Part shown: piece by piece, positions 8,880-17,545 of the stretch
How positions within the stretch are numbered: position 1 is the stretch's first letter
Layout: each line of letters starts with the position of its first letter
Assembly: GCF_030064125.1 (NCBI RefSeq)
Contig: NZ_CP125957.1
Span: 2,232,001-2,296,000, forward strand
Origin: Pseudomonas sp. G2-4
GTDB lineage: Bacteria > Pseudomonadota > Gammaproteobacteria > Pseudomonadales > Pseudomonadaceae
Reading direction: 5' to 3'
Length of the DNA: 64,000 nt
Made by a program: the position numbers and the translations under genes
The notes under the pieces: model-generated
What the model saw: only the letters and a program-made list of their open reading frames with translations
What the model was told of the DNA's origin: nothing
The model's database searches: none

Positions 8880-10468
8880 TTTTTCACCCAATGGACAAGG
8901 CTGGGCAGGCTCCAGTTGCGGTGCGGATTGACCTGCGTGGGTGATTGCTCGTTGATCACCAGCAAGACCGGCAGATCCAGTTGCTGGCTGATTTGCGCTG
9001 GGTGCTTGAAGCGATGGTCGAAGAACTCACGCACATAGACCAGGGCGATCGCCAGCAGCAGGCCACTGAACATGCCGAAGACAATAATCAGCATCGGCTT
9101 GGGAAAGGCCGCGGCGGTCGGTTCGAACGGCGGGCTCAGGACCCGGGCGTTGGACAGGTCGTTGTCCAGCGAGCGCACGGAGCTGGCCTCGGCGAAGCGC
9201 TGGGCATAAGTCGAGAAGGCCGCATGCAGCGCGTTGATCTCGGTGTCCATCTGCCGCAGCTTGCTCTGGGTTTCCTGCAACTGATGGATCCGGTCCTTGA
9301 AGTCGGCGATGCGCTGGGCCTTTTGATTGATCACCGAACTGACCACCGCCAGGTCGGTACTGCGTTCCTGGATGCGGTTGTTCACCACCTTGAGAAATTG
9401 CTGGCGGGTGCGCATGATCTGTTCGCGAGCCAGCAACATCGGTTCGCTGCTGGGTTGGAAGATCGCCAGGTCGTTCATGTAGCGGCTGACCTGGCTGGTC
9501 AATTGCTCTCCCAGTTGCCTGATTTCCCGGTCTTCGAAGGCAATGTTGTCCACGGTGGTGGTGAAGGTGAACGGGAAGGTGTAGTCGTTGAACCGCGAGC
9601 TGTTCGCTGCCGCCAGGGCGGTCTTGAGGTAATCGAGCCAGCGTTGGCTTTGCAGCAGGCGATCCTGGTACAGGTTCAGGGCCTGCTCCTCGGTGTTGAT
9701 CGCATTCAAGCGAAAAGTGATTTCTTCCTTGGGATCGGAAGATCCGATGCCTTCAAGCAGTGTCAGGCGATGGCCTTCCAAGCCGTCAAGGCGCGTCTGG
9801 TACTGGACTTTTTTCTGCTCGTAGAACGTCTGGGGCAACTCGATCGATTGCAAGTCCTGGCGGCCGGTGAGGTAGTTCTGCAGCAGTTGCGCCACGAACC
9901 GGGTGCCCTGGGCAGGGTCGCCGAAGCTGTAGACGATCGAAATGACGTTGGAGCCAGGCAGGGTTTCGATCTTCAGGTTTTCGATGGCCTGATCGGTCAG
10001 CGTATCGAGGACGGTGTCGCGTACTGGATCCACCTCCAGCCCCAGGCCGTCGCGCAGCGGATTGATGACGTATTCGCGCAAAGGCTGGGTGATGTAGCGC
10101 TTGAGCGGTTCGCTCACCCACTTGTTGAGGGCGCCCGGGCTTGGGGTGTATTCACCCTGGTCGCGCAGGGTCTTGATGGTTTCGCGAATCAACGCCGGCG
10201 AGCGCAGGATGTTGCTCTCGGTTTCCATGTCCGCCAGGGACGGTGGAACGAACGTCGCGTTTTCCTGGTTCAGCGACGTGGTGGCGTCGCCCTGGGAGAG
10301 CTTTTTCGACTGGACGATCACTTGGGCGGTGATATCGAAGCTCTGCTTGAGCATCAACGGCAGCACCAGGGCGATCACGGCGAAAATCAGGAAGACGCGC
10401 TTCACCCACTGCTTGTTGGCGAAGAAGATCCTGAAGAACTCGTGCAGATAGTTTTCCTTGGGGTTCAT
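8876..10468 (-). CDS. GumC/Wzz-type polysaccharide co-polymerase
   Basis: The 530-residue protein has an N-terminal membrane helix (about residues 20-40), a long periplasmic region with coiled-coil segments (about 200-430), and a second helix near residue 460 (MLIIVFGMFSGLLLAIALVYV region). This is the Wzz/GumC layout. It ends shortly after the second helix, so no tyrosine-kinase domain is fused; the partner ATPase homologue is the separate gene at 11530-12174. It should set chain length and link the inner membrane to the outer-membrane exporter. It starts 15 bases after the export lipoprotein gene. Confidence 0.88.
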   Translation of the reverse strand: MNPKENYLHEFFRIFFANKQWVKRVFLIFAVIALVLPLMLKQSFDITAQVIVQSKKLSQGDATTSLNQENATFVPPSLADMETESNILRSPALIRETIKTLRDQGEYTPSPGALNKWVSEPLKRYITQPLREYVINPLRDGLGLEVDPVRDTVLDTLTDQAIENLKIETLPGSNVISIVYSFGDPAQGTRFVAQLLQNYLTGRQDLQSIELPQTFYEQKKVQYQTRLDGLEGHRLTLLEGIGSSDPKEEITFRLNAINTEEQALNLYQDRLLQSQRWLDYLKTALAAANSSRFNDYTFPFTFTTTVDNIAFEDREIRQLGEQLTSQVSRYMNDLAIFQPSSEPMLLAREQIMRTRQQFLKVVNNRIQERSTDLAVVSSVINQKAQRIADFKDRIHQLQETQSKLRQMDTEINALHAAFSTYAQRFAEASSVRSLDNDLSNARVLSPPFEPTAAAFPKPMLIIVFGMFSGLLLAIALVYVREFFDHRFKHPAQISQQLDLPVLLVINEQSPTQVNPHRNWSLPSLVHWVKN

Positions 10469-10483
10469 GATCGGTCACCTGGG

Positions 10484-11509
10484 TCAGTTACTGCCGCTGC
10501 TATTGTTGTCGAGGTCGTAGCCGAAGCTGACGCCAACGCCCTGGAACAGCACCACGTCGGCCAGTTGCCGAGCCATTTCACCCGCTTTGGCCAGGCCGGT
10601 CTTGGGCACGAACAGCATGTCTTCCGGTTGCAGGTAGGCGATCTGCGAGGCGTCACCGCTCAGGGCTTTTTCCACGTCATAGTGGCGGGCTTCGACCTGG
10701 TTGCCGTTGCGACGCATGATCACCACCGAGTCGAGCCGGGCCTTGACGTTCGTGCCACGAGCCAGGGTCAGGGCCTCGAGGACCGAGATCGGCCGGCGGA
10801 TCGGATAGGAACCGGGCTGGGCCACTTCACCGAGGACATAGATCTCGTTGCCGGCGGTGGACTTGAGCAGCACATCCACCGTCATGTGGCCGGGCAGTTG
10901 GGCGTAGCGCTCGTTGAGGAAGGTCTCCAGCTGGGTGACGGTCATGCCTTGCAACGGCACGGAACCGATTTCCGGGAAGCTGGCGTAGCCATCCCTGCCC
11001 ACGATGATTTCCCGGCTCATGCCCGTGGCCGGGTGGGTCAGGGTGTTGCGCAAGTTCGTCTCGCCGGACAGCGGGCTGGTCACCAAAACGGTCAATTGGT
11101 TGCGGTTGGGCTGGAACAGCATCTTCTGGTTGTAGGCACGCTGTACCTCCAGGCGCGCCTCGTCGGTGGTCAGGCCGGCGACTTTCACCGAGGTGTTGGC
11201 GCCCGGCAGTTCGATACTGCCGTCGGGCATCACCTGCTGCGTGCCGTTGAGCTGGCTGGCGGCGGTGAAGTTCAGGGCAATCTGGTCGCCTGGCTGCACT
11301 CGATAAGCCTGGGAAGAGGTCGTGTCGATGTGAAAAATCACATCCAGCACATCCTGCGGCCTCAGGGTCTGTTCGACCCTGGGCATGTCGGTGGCCTGGG
11401 CGTTGGCCGGTGCAGCCGTGAGGATCTGCACCGGCATCGAGCGGGTATCGGTGGTGCTGGAGCAACCGGCAAGCGGCAGCAACAGCAGGACAAGCATTCT
11501 GGCGTTCAT
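10484..11509 (-). CDS. Outer-membrane polysaccharide export lipoprotein (Wza/GumB family)
   Basis: I start this at the ATG at 11509 (341 residues), preceded by AAGGATGACGAG. The N-terminus MNARMLVLLLLPLAGCSS is a lipoprotein signal with a cysteine lipobox. A Poly_export domain follows (LRPQDVLDVIFHID, YRVQPGDQIALNF), then two SLBB-type repeats (GRDGYASFPEIGSVPLQGMT and YVLGEVAQPGSYPIRRPISV). It should form the octameric outer-membrane channel for the polymer. Its gene precedes the GumC homologue, as in gumBC. Confidence 0.92.
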   Translation of the reverse strand: MNARMLVLLLLPLAGCSSTTDTRSMPVQILTAAPANAQATDMPRVEQTLRPQDVLDVIFHIDTTSSQAYRVQPGDQIALNFTAASQLNGTQQVMPDGSIELPGANTSVKVAGLTTDEARLEVQRAYNQKMLFQPNRNQLTVLVTSPLSGETNLRNTLTHPATGMSREIIVGRDGYASFPEIGSVPLQGMTVTQLETFLNERYAQLPGHMTVDVLLKSTAGNEIYVLGEVAQPGSYPIRRPISVLEALTLARGTNVKARLDSVVIMRRNGNQVEARHYDVEKALSGDASQIAYLQPEDMLFVPKTGLAKAGEMARQLADVVLFQGVGVSFGYDLDNNSSGSN

Positions 11510-11529
11510 CTCGTCATCCTTTTGCAGGC

Positions 11530-12174
11530 TTACAGGTTGTTGTAGAGCCACTTGGGCATGTAGTACTTGCGGCGGTTGAAGACGCTACCGACCACTTTCG
11601 CGCCGGCTTGGGACAAGCGCTGGCGGGCGGCCTGGGCCACTTCCCAGCGCGTGTCTTCACCGCGCACCACCAGCACCACACCGTCCACCTGGGTGCTGAG
11701 CACCAGCGTGTCGCTGGCCGAATACACCGCATCGGCGTCGACCACCACAAAGCGGTACTGCGCCGCCAGTTGCCTGAACAGCGGGCGCAATCGCTCGGGG
11801 CTCAGGTGCTCGGCATTGCGGCCCAGGCGACCGTGGGGCAGCACATCGAAGGGCAGGCTGGACGCCTGCACCACGCAGTCCTGCAATAGGGGAGGGGCGA
11901 GGCTGTTGAACAGCAGGTCGGTGAAGCCGCGCTCCTTGTGCAACGACAGTTGCTGGCTGAGGTTGCGCGGTGACTGGCTGGCGTCCACCAGCAGCACACG
12001 ACCGCTGCTCATCTGCGCCAGTTGAGCGGCCAGCGCCATGGTGCTGGTGCTGGTGCCGGTGCCGGTGTTGGCGGCCGTCAGAAGAAGGATCCGCAGATCC
12101 GGGTCGAGCACGGTCGAGGTCAGGTTGGTCTCGCTCGGGCTTGCGATAGTCGGGATATTTGTTGAGCCGTCCAT
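11530..12174 (-). CDS. CapB/CpsD-like EPS ATPase homologue with degenerate P-loop
   Basis: The 214-residue protein has the fold order of BY-kinase/MinD-type ATPases: a P-loop position at residues 36-45, a Walker A'-like VLLVDAS, a Walker B-like FVVVDADAV and a C-terminal tail with tyrosines (RRKYYMPKWLYNNL). The P-loop reads NTGTGTSTST where the family has GxGKST, so the catalytic lysine is replaced by threonine. These codons form a GGCACC/AGCACC hexamer run (12046-12063). It probably cannot hydrolyse ATP in the usual way and may be a regulatory or structural partner of the GumC homologue. Its ATG directly follows the stop codon of the sugar-transferase gene. Confidence 0.8.
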   Translation of the reverse strand: MDGSTNIPTIASPSETNLTSTVLDPDLRILLLTAANTGTGTSTSTMALAAQLAQMSSGRVLLVDASQSPRNLSQQLSLHKERGFTDLLFNSLAPPLLQDCVVQASSLPFDVLPHGRLGRNAEHLSPERLRPLFRQLAAQYRFVVVDADAVYSASDTLVLSTQVDGVVLVVRGEDTRWEVAQAARQRLSQAGAKVVGSVFNRRKYYMPKWLYNNL

Positions 12175-12921
12175 TTAACTCGCTCCGTGGCCGCTGAAAA
12201 CTTTGAAGGGGGTAATCATCAGGATCTTCAAATCCAACAACAGGCTTTGCTCAGCGATGTAGCTGAGGTCCAATTCCACGCGCTGGTCGAAGTCGATATT
12301 GCTGCGCCCGGAGATCTGCCACAGGCCGGTCAGGCCGGGGTAGATGCTCAGGCGCACAAGATGGTTGTCCTTGTAGCGATAGGCGTTGAACGAGGTCGGC
12401 CGCGGGCCCACCAGGCGCATGTCGCCGGTCACCACATTGATCAGGTTCGGCAGTTCGTCGAGGCTGCTGCGTCGCAGGAACCGGCCGATGGGGGTAATGC
12501 GCGGGTCGTTGTCGATCTTGAAGTCGATAGCGTCGGCACCGTGCTTGTTGAGGTGGCGCAGCGACTCCTTGAGGGCTTCGGCGTTGGCGACCATAGTGCG
12601 GAACTTGTACATGCCGAAAACCCGCCCCCTGTAACCGGTGCGCTTCTGCACGAAGAGCACCGGGCCGGGGCTGGAGAACTTGACCAATAGGGCCAGACCC
12701 AGCAGCAGCGGGCAGAGCAGCAGCAGGATCGCCAATGCGCCGAGGCACGCCACCACGCGGTTGGTGCGCGAGACGGTCCAGGGCCGACCGCCGTCGCGGC
12801 CGGTCAGCCAGCCACGGCCTTGTCGGTGGATGGCGGCGTCCAGGCGCCTGCGGTGGTCGGGGTCGACACGTTTGTCGCGTCCGAGGGTGTTGATCGGAAT
12901 ATTCTGCTCATGTCGGGTCAT
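12175..12921 (-). CDS. Undecaprenyl-phosphate sugar-1-phosphate transferase (WbaP/ExoY family)
   Basis: The 248-residue protein has one strong hydrophobic segment near residues 57-82, then the bacterial sugar transferase domain: SSPGPVLFVQKRTGYRGR, MYKFRTM, SSLDELPNLINVVTGDMRLV and GPRP, and a conserved PGLTGLWQISGRS. It should start each repeat unit by moving a sugar-1-phosphate (hexose, commonly Glc or Gal) onto undecaprenyl phosphate. It is the short ExoY-like form without the four-helix N-terminal domain of WcaJ. The start overlaps the epimerase stop by four bases. Confidence 0.93.
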   Translation of the reverse strand: MTRHEQNIPINTLGRDKRVDPDHRRRLDAAIHRQGRGWLTGRDGGRPWTVSRTNRVVACLGALAILLLLCPLLLGLALLVKFSSPGPVLFVQKRTGYRGRVFGMYKFRTMVANAEALKESLRHLNKHGADAIDFKIDNDPRITPIGRFLRRSSLDELPNLINVVTGDMRLVGPRPTSFNAYRYKDNHLVRLSIYPGLTGLWQISGRSNIDFDQRVELDLSYIAEQSLLLDLKILMITPFKVFSGHGAS

Positions 12922-13976
12922 AGGTTCCTCCGCTGGAGTTCAGCCGCGTGCGGCGCGTGGGCGATGGGCAGTGCGTAGTAATCGAGGAACCACTGGACGA
13001 AGCGGCCCAGGCCGTCCTCCAGCTCGATGCCGGGCCGGAAACCGGTGGCCCGTGCCAGGTCGCTGGCGTCGGCGCAGGTATTGAGCACATCCCCCGCTTG
13101 CAGCGGCAGCAGCTCGATGCGGGCGGTTCGGCCCAGGTGTTTTTCCAGCAACGCCACGTAGGTGCGCAGTGCCACCGGGTGCTGGCCGCCGATGTTGTAG
13201 ACCCGCCAGGGTGCACGGCTGGTGGCCGGGTCCGGTTGTGCGTGATCCCACAGCGGTGTGACGTGGGGCGGTTGTTCGATCAGCCGGGCGATGCTCTCGA
13301 TGATGTCGTCGATGTAGGTGAAATCACGCTGGTGCTCGCCATGGTTGAACAACTGCAGCACACGGTCTTCGGCGATGGCGCGGGCAAACTGGATGGGCGA
13401 CATGTCCGGCCGGCCCCAAGGGCCGTACACCGTAAAGAACCGCAGGCCGGTGCAAGGGATGCCGAACAAATGGCTGTAACTGTGGGCCATCAGTTCGTTG
13501 GCTTTTTTGCTTGCCGCGTACAGCGACAGGGGATGGTCCACGTTGTCCTGCACCGAGTACGGCGTGCGCTGGTTGGCGCCATACACGGAGCTGGAGGAGG
13601 CGTAGACCAGGTGCTTGACCGGATGCCGGCGACAGCTTTCCAGGATGTTCAGGAAACCGGTGAGGTTGCTGTCGACATAGGCCCGCGGATTTTCCAGGGA
13701 GTAACGCACACCGGCCTGGGCGGCGAGGTGAATCACCACCTCCGGGCGGCGGGTCTGGAACAGTTCATCGATGGCCGAGGCGTCGGTCAGGTCGATCCGG
13801 GCCAGGGGGAACTCGCCGGCCTGGTCTTTCACCCAGGCCACGCGATCGTGCTTGAGCTGCGGGTCGTAGTAGTCGTTGAAGTTGTCCAGCCCGCACACCC
13901 GATGCCCGTCGCGCAACAGTCGCAGCACGCAATGGGCGCCGATGAATCCGGCCGCGCCGGTCACCAGGACATTCAC
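12918..13976 (-). CDS. UDP-glucuronate 4-epimerase (SDR family)
   Basis: The 352-residue protein begins with the NAD-binding motif VTGAAGFIGAHC and has LDNFNDYYDPQLK, a signature of UDP-GlcA 4-epimerases (LspL/Cap1J type), the catalytic YAASKK (YxxxK), and RFFTVYGPWGRPDM. It should convert UDP-glucuronate to UDP-galacturonate, following directly on the product of the upstream ugd. It starts with GTG overlapping the ugd stop (GTGA). A UDP-glucose 4-epimerase role is less likely given the motif and the ugd neighbour. Confidence 0.9.
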   Translation of the reverse strand: MNVLVTGAAGFIGAHCVLRLLRDGHRVCGLDNFNDYYDPQLKHDRVAWVKDQAGEFPLARIDLTDASAIDELFQTRRPEVVIHLAAQAGVRYSLENPRAYVDSNLTGFLNILESCRRHPVKHLVYASSSSVYGANQRTPYSVQDNVDHPLSLYAASKKANELMAHSYSHLFGIPCTGLRFFTVYGPWGRPDMSPIQFARAIAEDRVLQLFNHGEHQRDFTYIDDIIESIARLIEQPPHVTPLWDHAQPDPATSRAPWRVYNIGGQHPVALRTYVALLEKHLGRTARIELLPLQAGDVLNTCADASDLARATGFRPGIELEDGLGRFVQWFLDYYALPIAHAPHAAELQRRNL

Positions 13977-15337
13977 GCTTGCGGCCCTTGGGTTGGCAGG
14001 CTTGGCAGGGTGTGCCGCAGCCCGATGCCGCGATACAGCAGTCCGGCGGCCGCCAGGTGTTCAGGGTTGTACAGGTTGCGGCCATCGATGATGACCCGGG
14101 CGCGCAGTTTGCTGGCCAGCAGGTCGAAGTCCACTACACGAAAATTTTTCCACTCGGTGCAGATCACCAGGGCGTCTGTGTCTTCCAGGGTGTCATCACG
14201 AGTGGCGCACAGGTTCAGGTCTTTGCGATAGCCATAGAGACGGCGGCATTCGGACATGGCTTCCGGGTCATAGGCGTGGACCCGGGCGCCTTCGCGCCAT
14301 AGCGCTTCCATCAGGTAGCGGCTGGGTGCTTCACGCATGTCGTCGGTGTTGGGCTTGAAGGCCAGGCCCCAGATGGCAATCGATTTGCCGGCCAGGCCGT
14401 CGGGGAATTGCTGCGCCAGTTTCCCGAACAGGATGTGTCGCTGGCTGTCATTGACGTCGGTGACACTGCGCAACAGGCGCAGTGGCATGCCGTTTTGTTC
14501 AGCGGTGTGCAGCAGGGCGCGCAGGTCCTTGGGAAAGCACGAACCGCCGAAGCCGCAGCCGGGGTAGATGAAGTGATAGCCAATGCGCGGGTCCGAGCCG
14601 ATGCCCTTGCGCACCGCTTCGATGTCGGCGCCCAGGCGTTCGGTGAGGTTAGCCAGTTCGTTCATGAAGCTGATGCGGGTGGCGAGCATTGCATTGGCAG
14701 CGTACTTGGTCAGTTCCGCGCTGCGGTTGTCCATGAACATCAGTTTTTCGTGGTTGCGGCAAAAGGGTGCGTAGAGCTCCGTCATCTGGTCGCGGGCCAG
14801 CGGGTCGGCGGTGCCGATAATGATCCGGTCCGGGCGCATGCAGTCGGCCAGGGCGCTGCCTTCCTTGAGAAACTCGGGGTTGGAGACCACGCGTACGGTG
14901 AGCTTTTTCAGGCCCCGGCGTTCAAGGACCTGGCGCGCGCACTCGGCGACTTTGTCGGCCGTGCCCACCGGCACCGTGGACTTGATGATCAGGGTGCGGT
15001 CGCTGTCCATGAAATCAGCGATTTGCCGGGTGACTGCCAACACATGGCTCAGGTCGGCCGAGCCGTCTTCATCGGCGGGGGTGCCGACGGCGATGAAAAT
15101 CAGTTCGCCGTGATTGACCGCGTCGCTGGCCTGGGAACTGAACAACAACCGTCCGGCCTTGATGTTGTCTTCGAGCAACACGGAGAGCCCCGGCTCGCTG
15201 ATGGTCGGGACCGCTTGTTGCAGCTGCCGGATCTTGTTGGGGTCAATGTCGATGCACAAAACGCGGTGTCCGACGTCGGCCATCGCGGCGGCTTGGATCA
15301 ACCCCACATACCCCGTACCAAATACGCTCACGTCCAT
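13973..15337 (-). CDS. ugd: UDP-glucose 6-dehydrogenase
   Basis: The 454-residue protein has the N-terminal NAD fold FGTGYVGLIQAAAMADVGH, the central dimerisation helix, and the catalytic cysteine in GCGFGGSCFPKDL. The C-terminal UDP-binding domain carries IWGLAFKPNTDDMREAPS. It makes UDP-glucuronate from UDP-glucose with two NAD+. It is the first gene of the EPS operon, so this precursor supply is transcribed together with the assembly genes. Confidence 0.95.
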   Translation of the reverse strand: MDVSVFGTGYVGLIQAAAMADVGHRVLCIDIDPNKIRQLQQAVPTISEPGLSVLLEDNIKAGRLLFSSQASDAVNHGELIFIAVGTPADEDGSADLSHVLAVTRQIADFMDSDRTLIIKSTVPVGTADKVAECARQVLERRGLKKLTVRVVSNPEFLKEGSALADCMRPDRIIIGTADPLARDQMTELYAPFCRNHEKLMFMDNRSAELTKYAANAMLATRISFMNELANLTERLGADIEAVRKGIGSDPRIGYHFIYPGCGFGGSCFPKDLRALLHTAEQNGMPLRLLRSVTDVNDSQRHILFGKLAQQFPDGLAGKSIAIWGLAFKPNTDDMREAPSRYLMEALWREGARVHAYDPEAMSECRRLYGYRKDLNLCATRDDTLEDTDALVICTEWKNFRVVDFDLLASKLRARVIIDGRNLYNPEHLAAAGLLYRGIGLRHTLPSLPTQGPQA

Positions 15338-15714
15338 CTTTGGCGCGCCTCATGAACCGAATGATGTAACTCGGATGAAACTGTTTAGAGGGGTATAGCG
15401 CAGCTTCAGAAAAGCGTGTCAGCAAAATGACAGTTGTCAGTGTTGGCAATTCAAGTGAAGTCGGGCCTTTTGATATCAAGTCATTGACTGACTTAGGGAA
15501 GTGGCGGTTTTATTGGGTATTTATGGGGTTTAACAAAGCGATGAACGGTAGTTATCCATAGTTTTTTACATTTTGTGACGGTAATTCGTGTCATTTTTGG
15601 GGTAACTATTTTTTGACGCGTGGTTGGGGAAAGGCTTTTCTTGCGCTTTGAAAGCCCGCTGCTAATGTGCAGAAACGAACCCCTCTTCAACGCCGTGCTA
15701 CCGCCGAGAAAGAC
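15338..15714. promoter_or_regulatory. Divergent regulatory region between EPS operon and phosphoethanolamine-transferase-like gene
   Basis: This 377-base non-coding stretch is clearly AT-richer than its flanks and must hold the EPS promoter. On the minus strand a possible sigma-70 promoter is CTGACA, 18 bases, CTATAC (about 15390-15420). A TGACAGTTGTCA inverted repeat at 15428-15439, with further TGTCA-like copies beside it, is a candidate operator just upstream. The half towards the plus-strand gene contains AT-rich tracts but no promoter I can assign with confidence. Confidence 0.45.
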
Positions 15715-17412
15715 ATGCTCCGATACCTCAAGGAACTGCTGCTGGTGCTGTACCTGGTGCGGGGGTATGACTATTACCTTGACCGTCTGGGGGCACTGGG
15801 TTTTGGTTTCGCTACGCTGTTGTTCGCAGCGATGTTTGGCGCGTTGGTGGTGGCGTTGTGGATGAGCGCCCACATTCGCCAGACCCTGGTGCGGCATCTG
15901 TTCGCGCTGGCGATGTTTGCTTCGGCGGTGTTCTTCGAGGTGTACACCCGGGTGACCGACAGCTACCTGACGTACAGCCAGTTCGTGTCACTGGTGTACT
16001 CCGGTGGTTTCATCCAAGAGGCGGCCTATCAGTACCGCGAGGTGATCATCAGCGCTGCGGCCGGTGGCTTGTTGCTGTTGTTGGGGCTTGGCCTGAAGCC
16101 TCGCCGCTCGGTGTCGTTGCCCGGTTTTCTGCCCATCGCCGCGCCGGTGATGGGGGTGTTACTGCTCAGCGCTGTGCTGTTCGTGCGGGCGGGCGAGGGC
16201 GCGCGCGGCCTGCCGGTGATGTACACGCCGTTGGCCTATTTGAATCTCTTTGCCTACGAGTCCTTGCACAACACCATCGGCCCCCGGGAGCCGGTCACCC
16301 TGACGCGGCGATCATCTTTGATCGAGCAGGACATCGTACTGATCATCGATGAAAGCATCGGTGGCAATTATCTGGATATCAACACGCCGTTTGGCGTACA
16401 CACCGGTCTGAAGACGCCGCCCGAGGGCGTGGACGTCTTCAATTTCGGCTACGCAGCCTCCATCGCCAACTGCAGCGCCGACACCAACGTCACCCTGCGT
16501 TACGGCGGCACTCGCACCGACTACATACGCATCAACAGCACCCGGCCGTCGATTTGGCAGTACGCCAAGAAGGCCGGCTTGCGTACCGTCTACATCGACG
16601 CCCAGCGCACCGGCGGCCACCTGCAGAACCTGATGAGCGACCTTGAAAAACAGGACATCGATGAGTTCGTCCAATTCGACGCGGTCAGCGTGCGCGACCG
16701 CGACATGGCGGCGGCGGCGAAGTTGATCGAATTGCTGGGCGACCACCAGGCCGAACTGGTGGTGATCAACAAGGTGGGGGCGCATTTCCCGGTACACGAC
16801 AAATACCCCGATGATTTCATGAACTACCGCCCGGCCTTGCCGCGCGGGCAGTTCCAGGAAGTGGCCGATACCGGCAGCCGCGAAGGCTTCAATGGGCAGA
16901 AAGATGATTGGCTGTTGTACCGCAACGCCTACCAGAACACCTTGCTGTGGAACATCGGCGAGTTCTTCAAGCGGATTTTTCAGCAGGCCAATCTGAGCAA
17001 CGCTGTGCTGATCTACACCTCCGATCACGGCCAGGATCTGCACGAGCGCGGCAACCCTGGGCTCAACACCCACTGCGGCGGGGAACCAGTGGCGGAAGAG
17101 GGGTTGGTGCCGTTGGTGGTGATTCAGGGCAGCCAACTGCGCACCCTCGATTGGCGCGATGCCTGGGCGCAAAACAAGGACCGCTCGAGCCACTACAACA
17201 TTTTTCCGACGCTGTTGCACCTGATGGGGTATGACCCGGCCGGAGTCGAAGCGGTCTATGGAAAATCCCTTGACCAACCGACCGATGATGACTTCACCTT
17301 CAACTACCGTTTCAACGCACGGTTGGGCGCCAAGCCAGCGTGGAAACACATCGATCTGGGCAGCATCGTGACACCGCCACCTGGGCAGGCTGAAATGGCG
17401 GTGGGGCATTGA
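15715..17412 (+). CDS. Phosphoethanolamine-transferase-like inner-membrane sulfatase-fold protein
   Basis: The 565-residue protein starts at the ATG at 15715 (GAGA upstream); an upstream GTG at 15667 lacks a ribosome site. Four or five N-terminal membrane helices (residues 10-185) precede an alkaline-phosphatase-fold domain. Its IVLIIDESIGGNYLDIN aligns with the metal-binding Glu motif of EptA/CptA, NCSADTNVT marks the nucleophile region, and YTSDHGQDLHERG is the C-terminal Asp-His metal motif. It should transfer phosphoethanolamine from phosphatidylethanolamine to a periplasmic acceptor such as LPS core, or to the EPS made by the divergent operon. The acceptor is inferred from position only. 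Confidence 0.8.
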   Translation: MLRYLKELLLVLYLVRGYDYYLDRLGALGFGFATLLFAAMFGALVVALWMSAHIRQTLVRHLFALAMFASAVFFEVYTRVTDSYLTYSQFVSLVYSGGFIQEAAYQYREVIISAAAGGLLLLLGLGLKPRRSVSLPGFLPIAAPVMGVLLLSAVLFVRAGEGARGLPVMYTPLAYLNLFAYESLHNTIGPREPVTLTRRSSLIEQDIVLIIDESIGGNYLDINTPFGVHTGLKTPPEGVDVFNFGYAASIANCSADTNVTLRYGGTRTDYIRINSTRPSIWQYAKKAGLRTVYIDAQRTGGHLQNLMSDLEKQDIDEFVQFDAVSVRDRDMAAAAKLIELLGDHQAELVVINKVGAHFPVHDKYPDDFMNYRPALPRGQFQEVADTGSREGFNGQKDDWLLYRNAYQNTLLWNIGEFFKRIFQQANLSNAVLIYTSDHGQDLHERGNPGLNTHCGGEPVAEEGLVPLVVIQGSQLRTLDWRDAWAQNKDRSSHYNIFPTLLHLMGYDPAGVEAVYGKSLDQPTDDDFTFNYRFNARLGAKPAWKHIDLGSIVTPPPGQAEMAVGH

Positions 17413-17545
17413 TCGGCGTGGACGCAATTGCACACTCGACACCGCCAACACGGCCAGCCCGGCGTCCGCAACGCTTCATCCCCCTGGTGGAGCCGTCACG
17501 TAACTCCGCTATCCTGAGCCTCACGTTTATCCGTCGAGCCTTTTC

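Noticed and set aside
8945..11545. 866-codon open frame on the plus strand across the EPS genes
   Set aside because: It is antisense to the GumC and GumB homologues; long antisense frames are common in high-GC DNA and this one has no recognisable domain.
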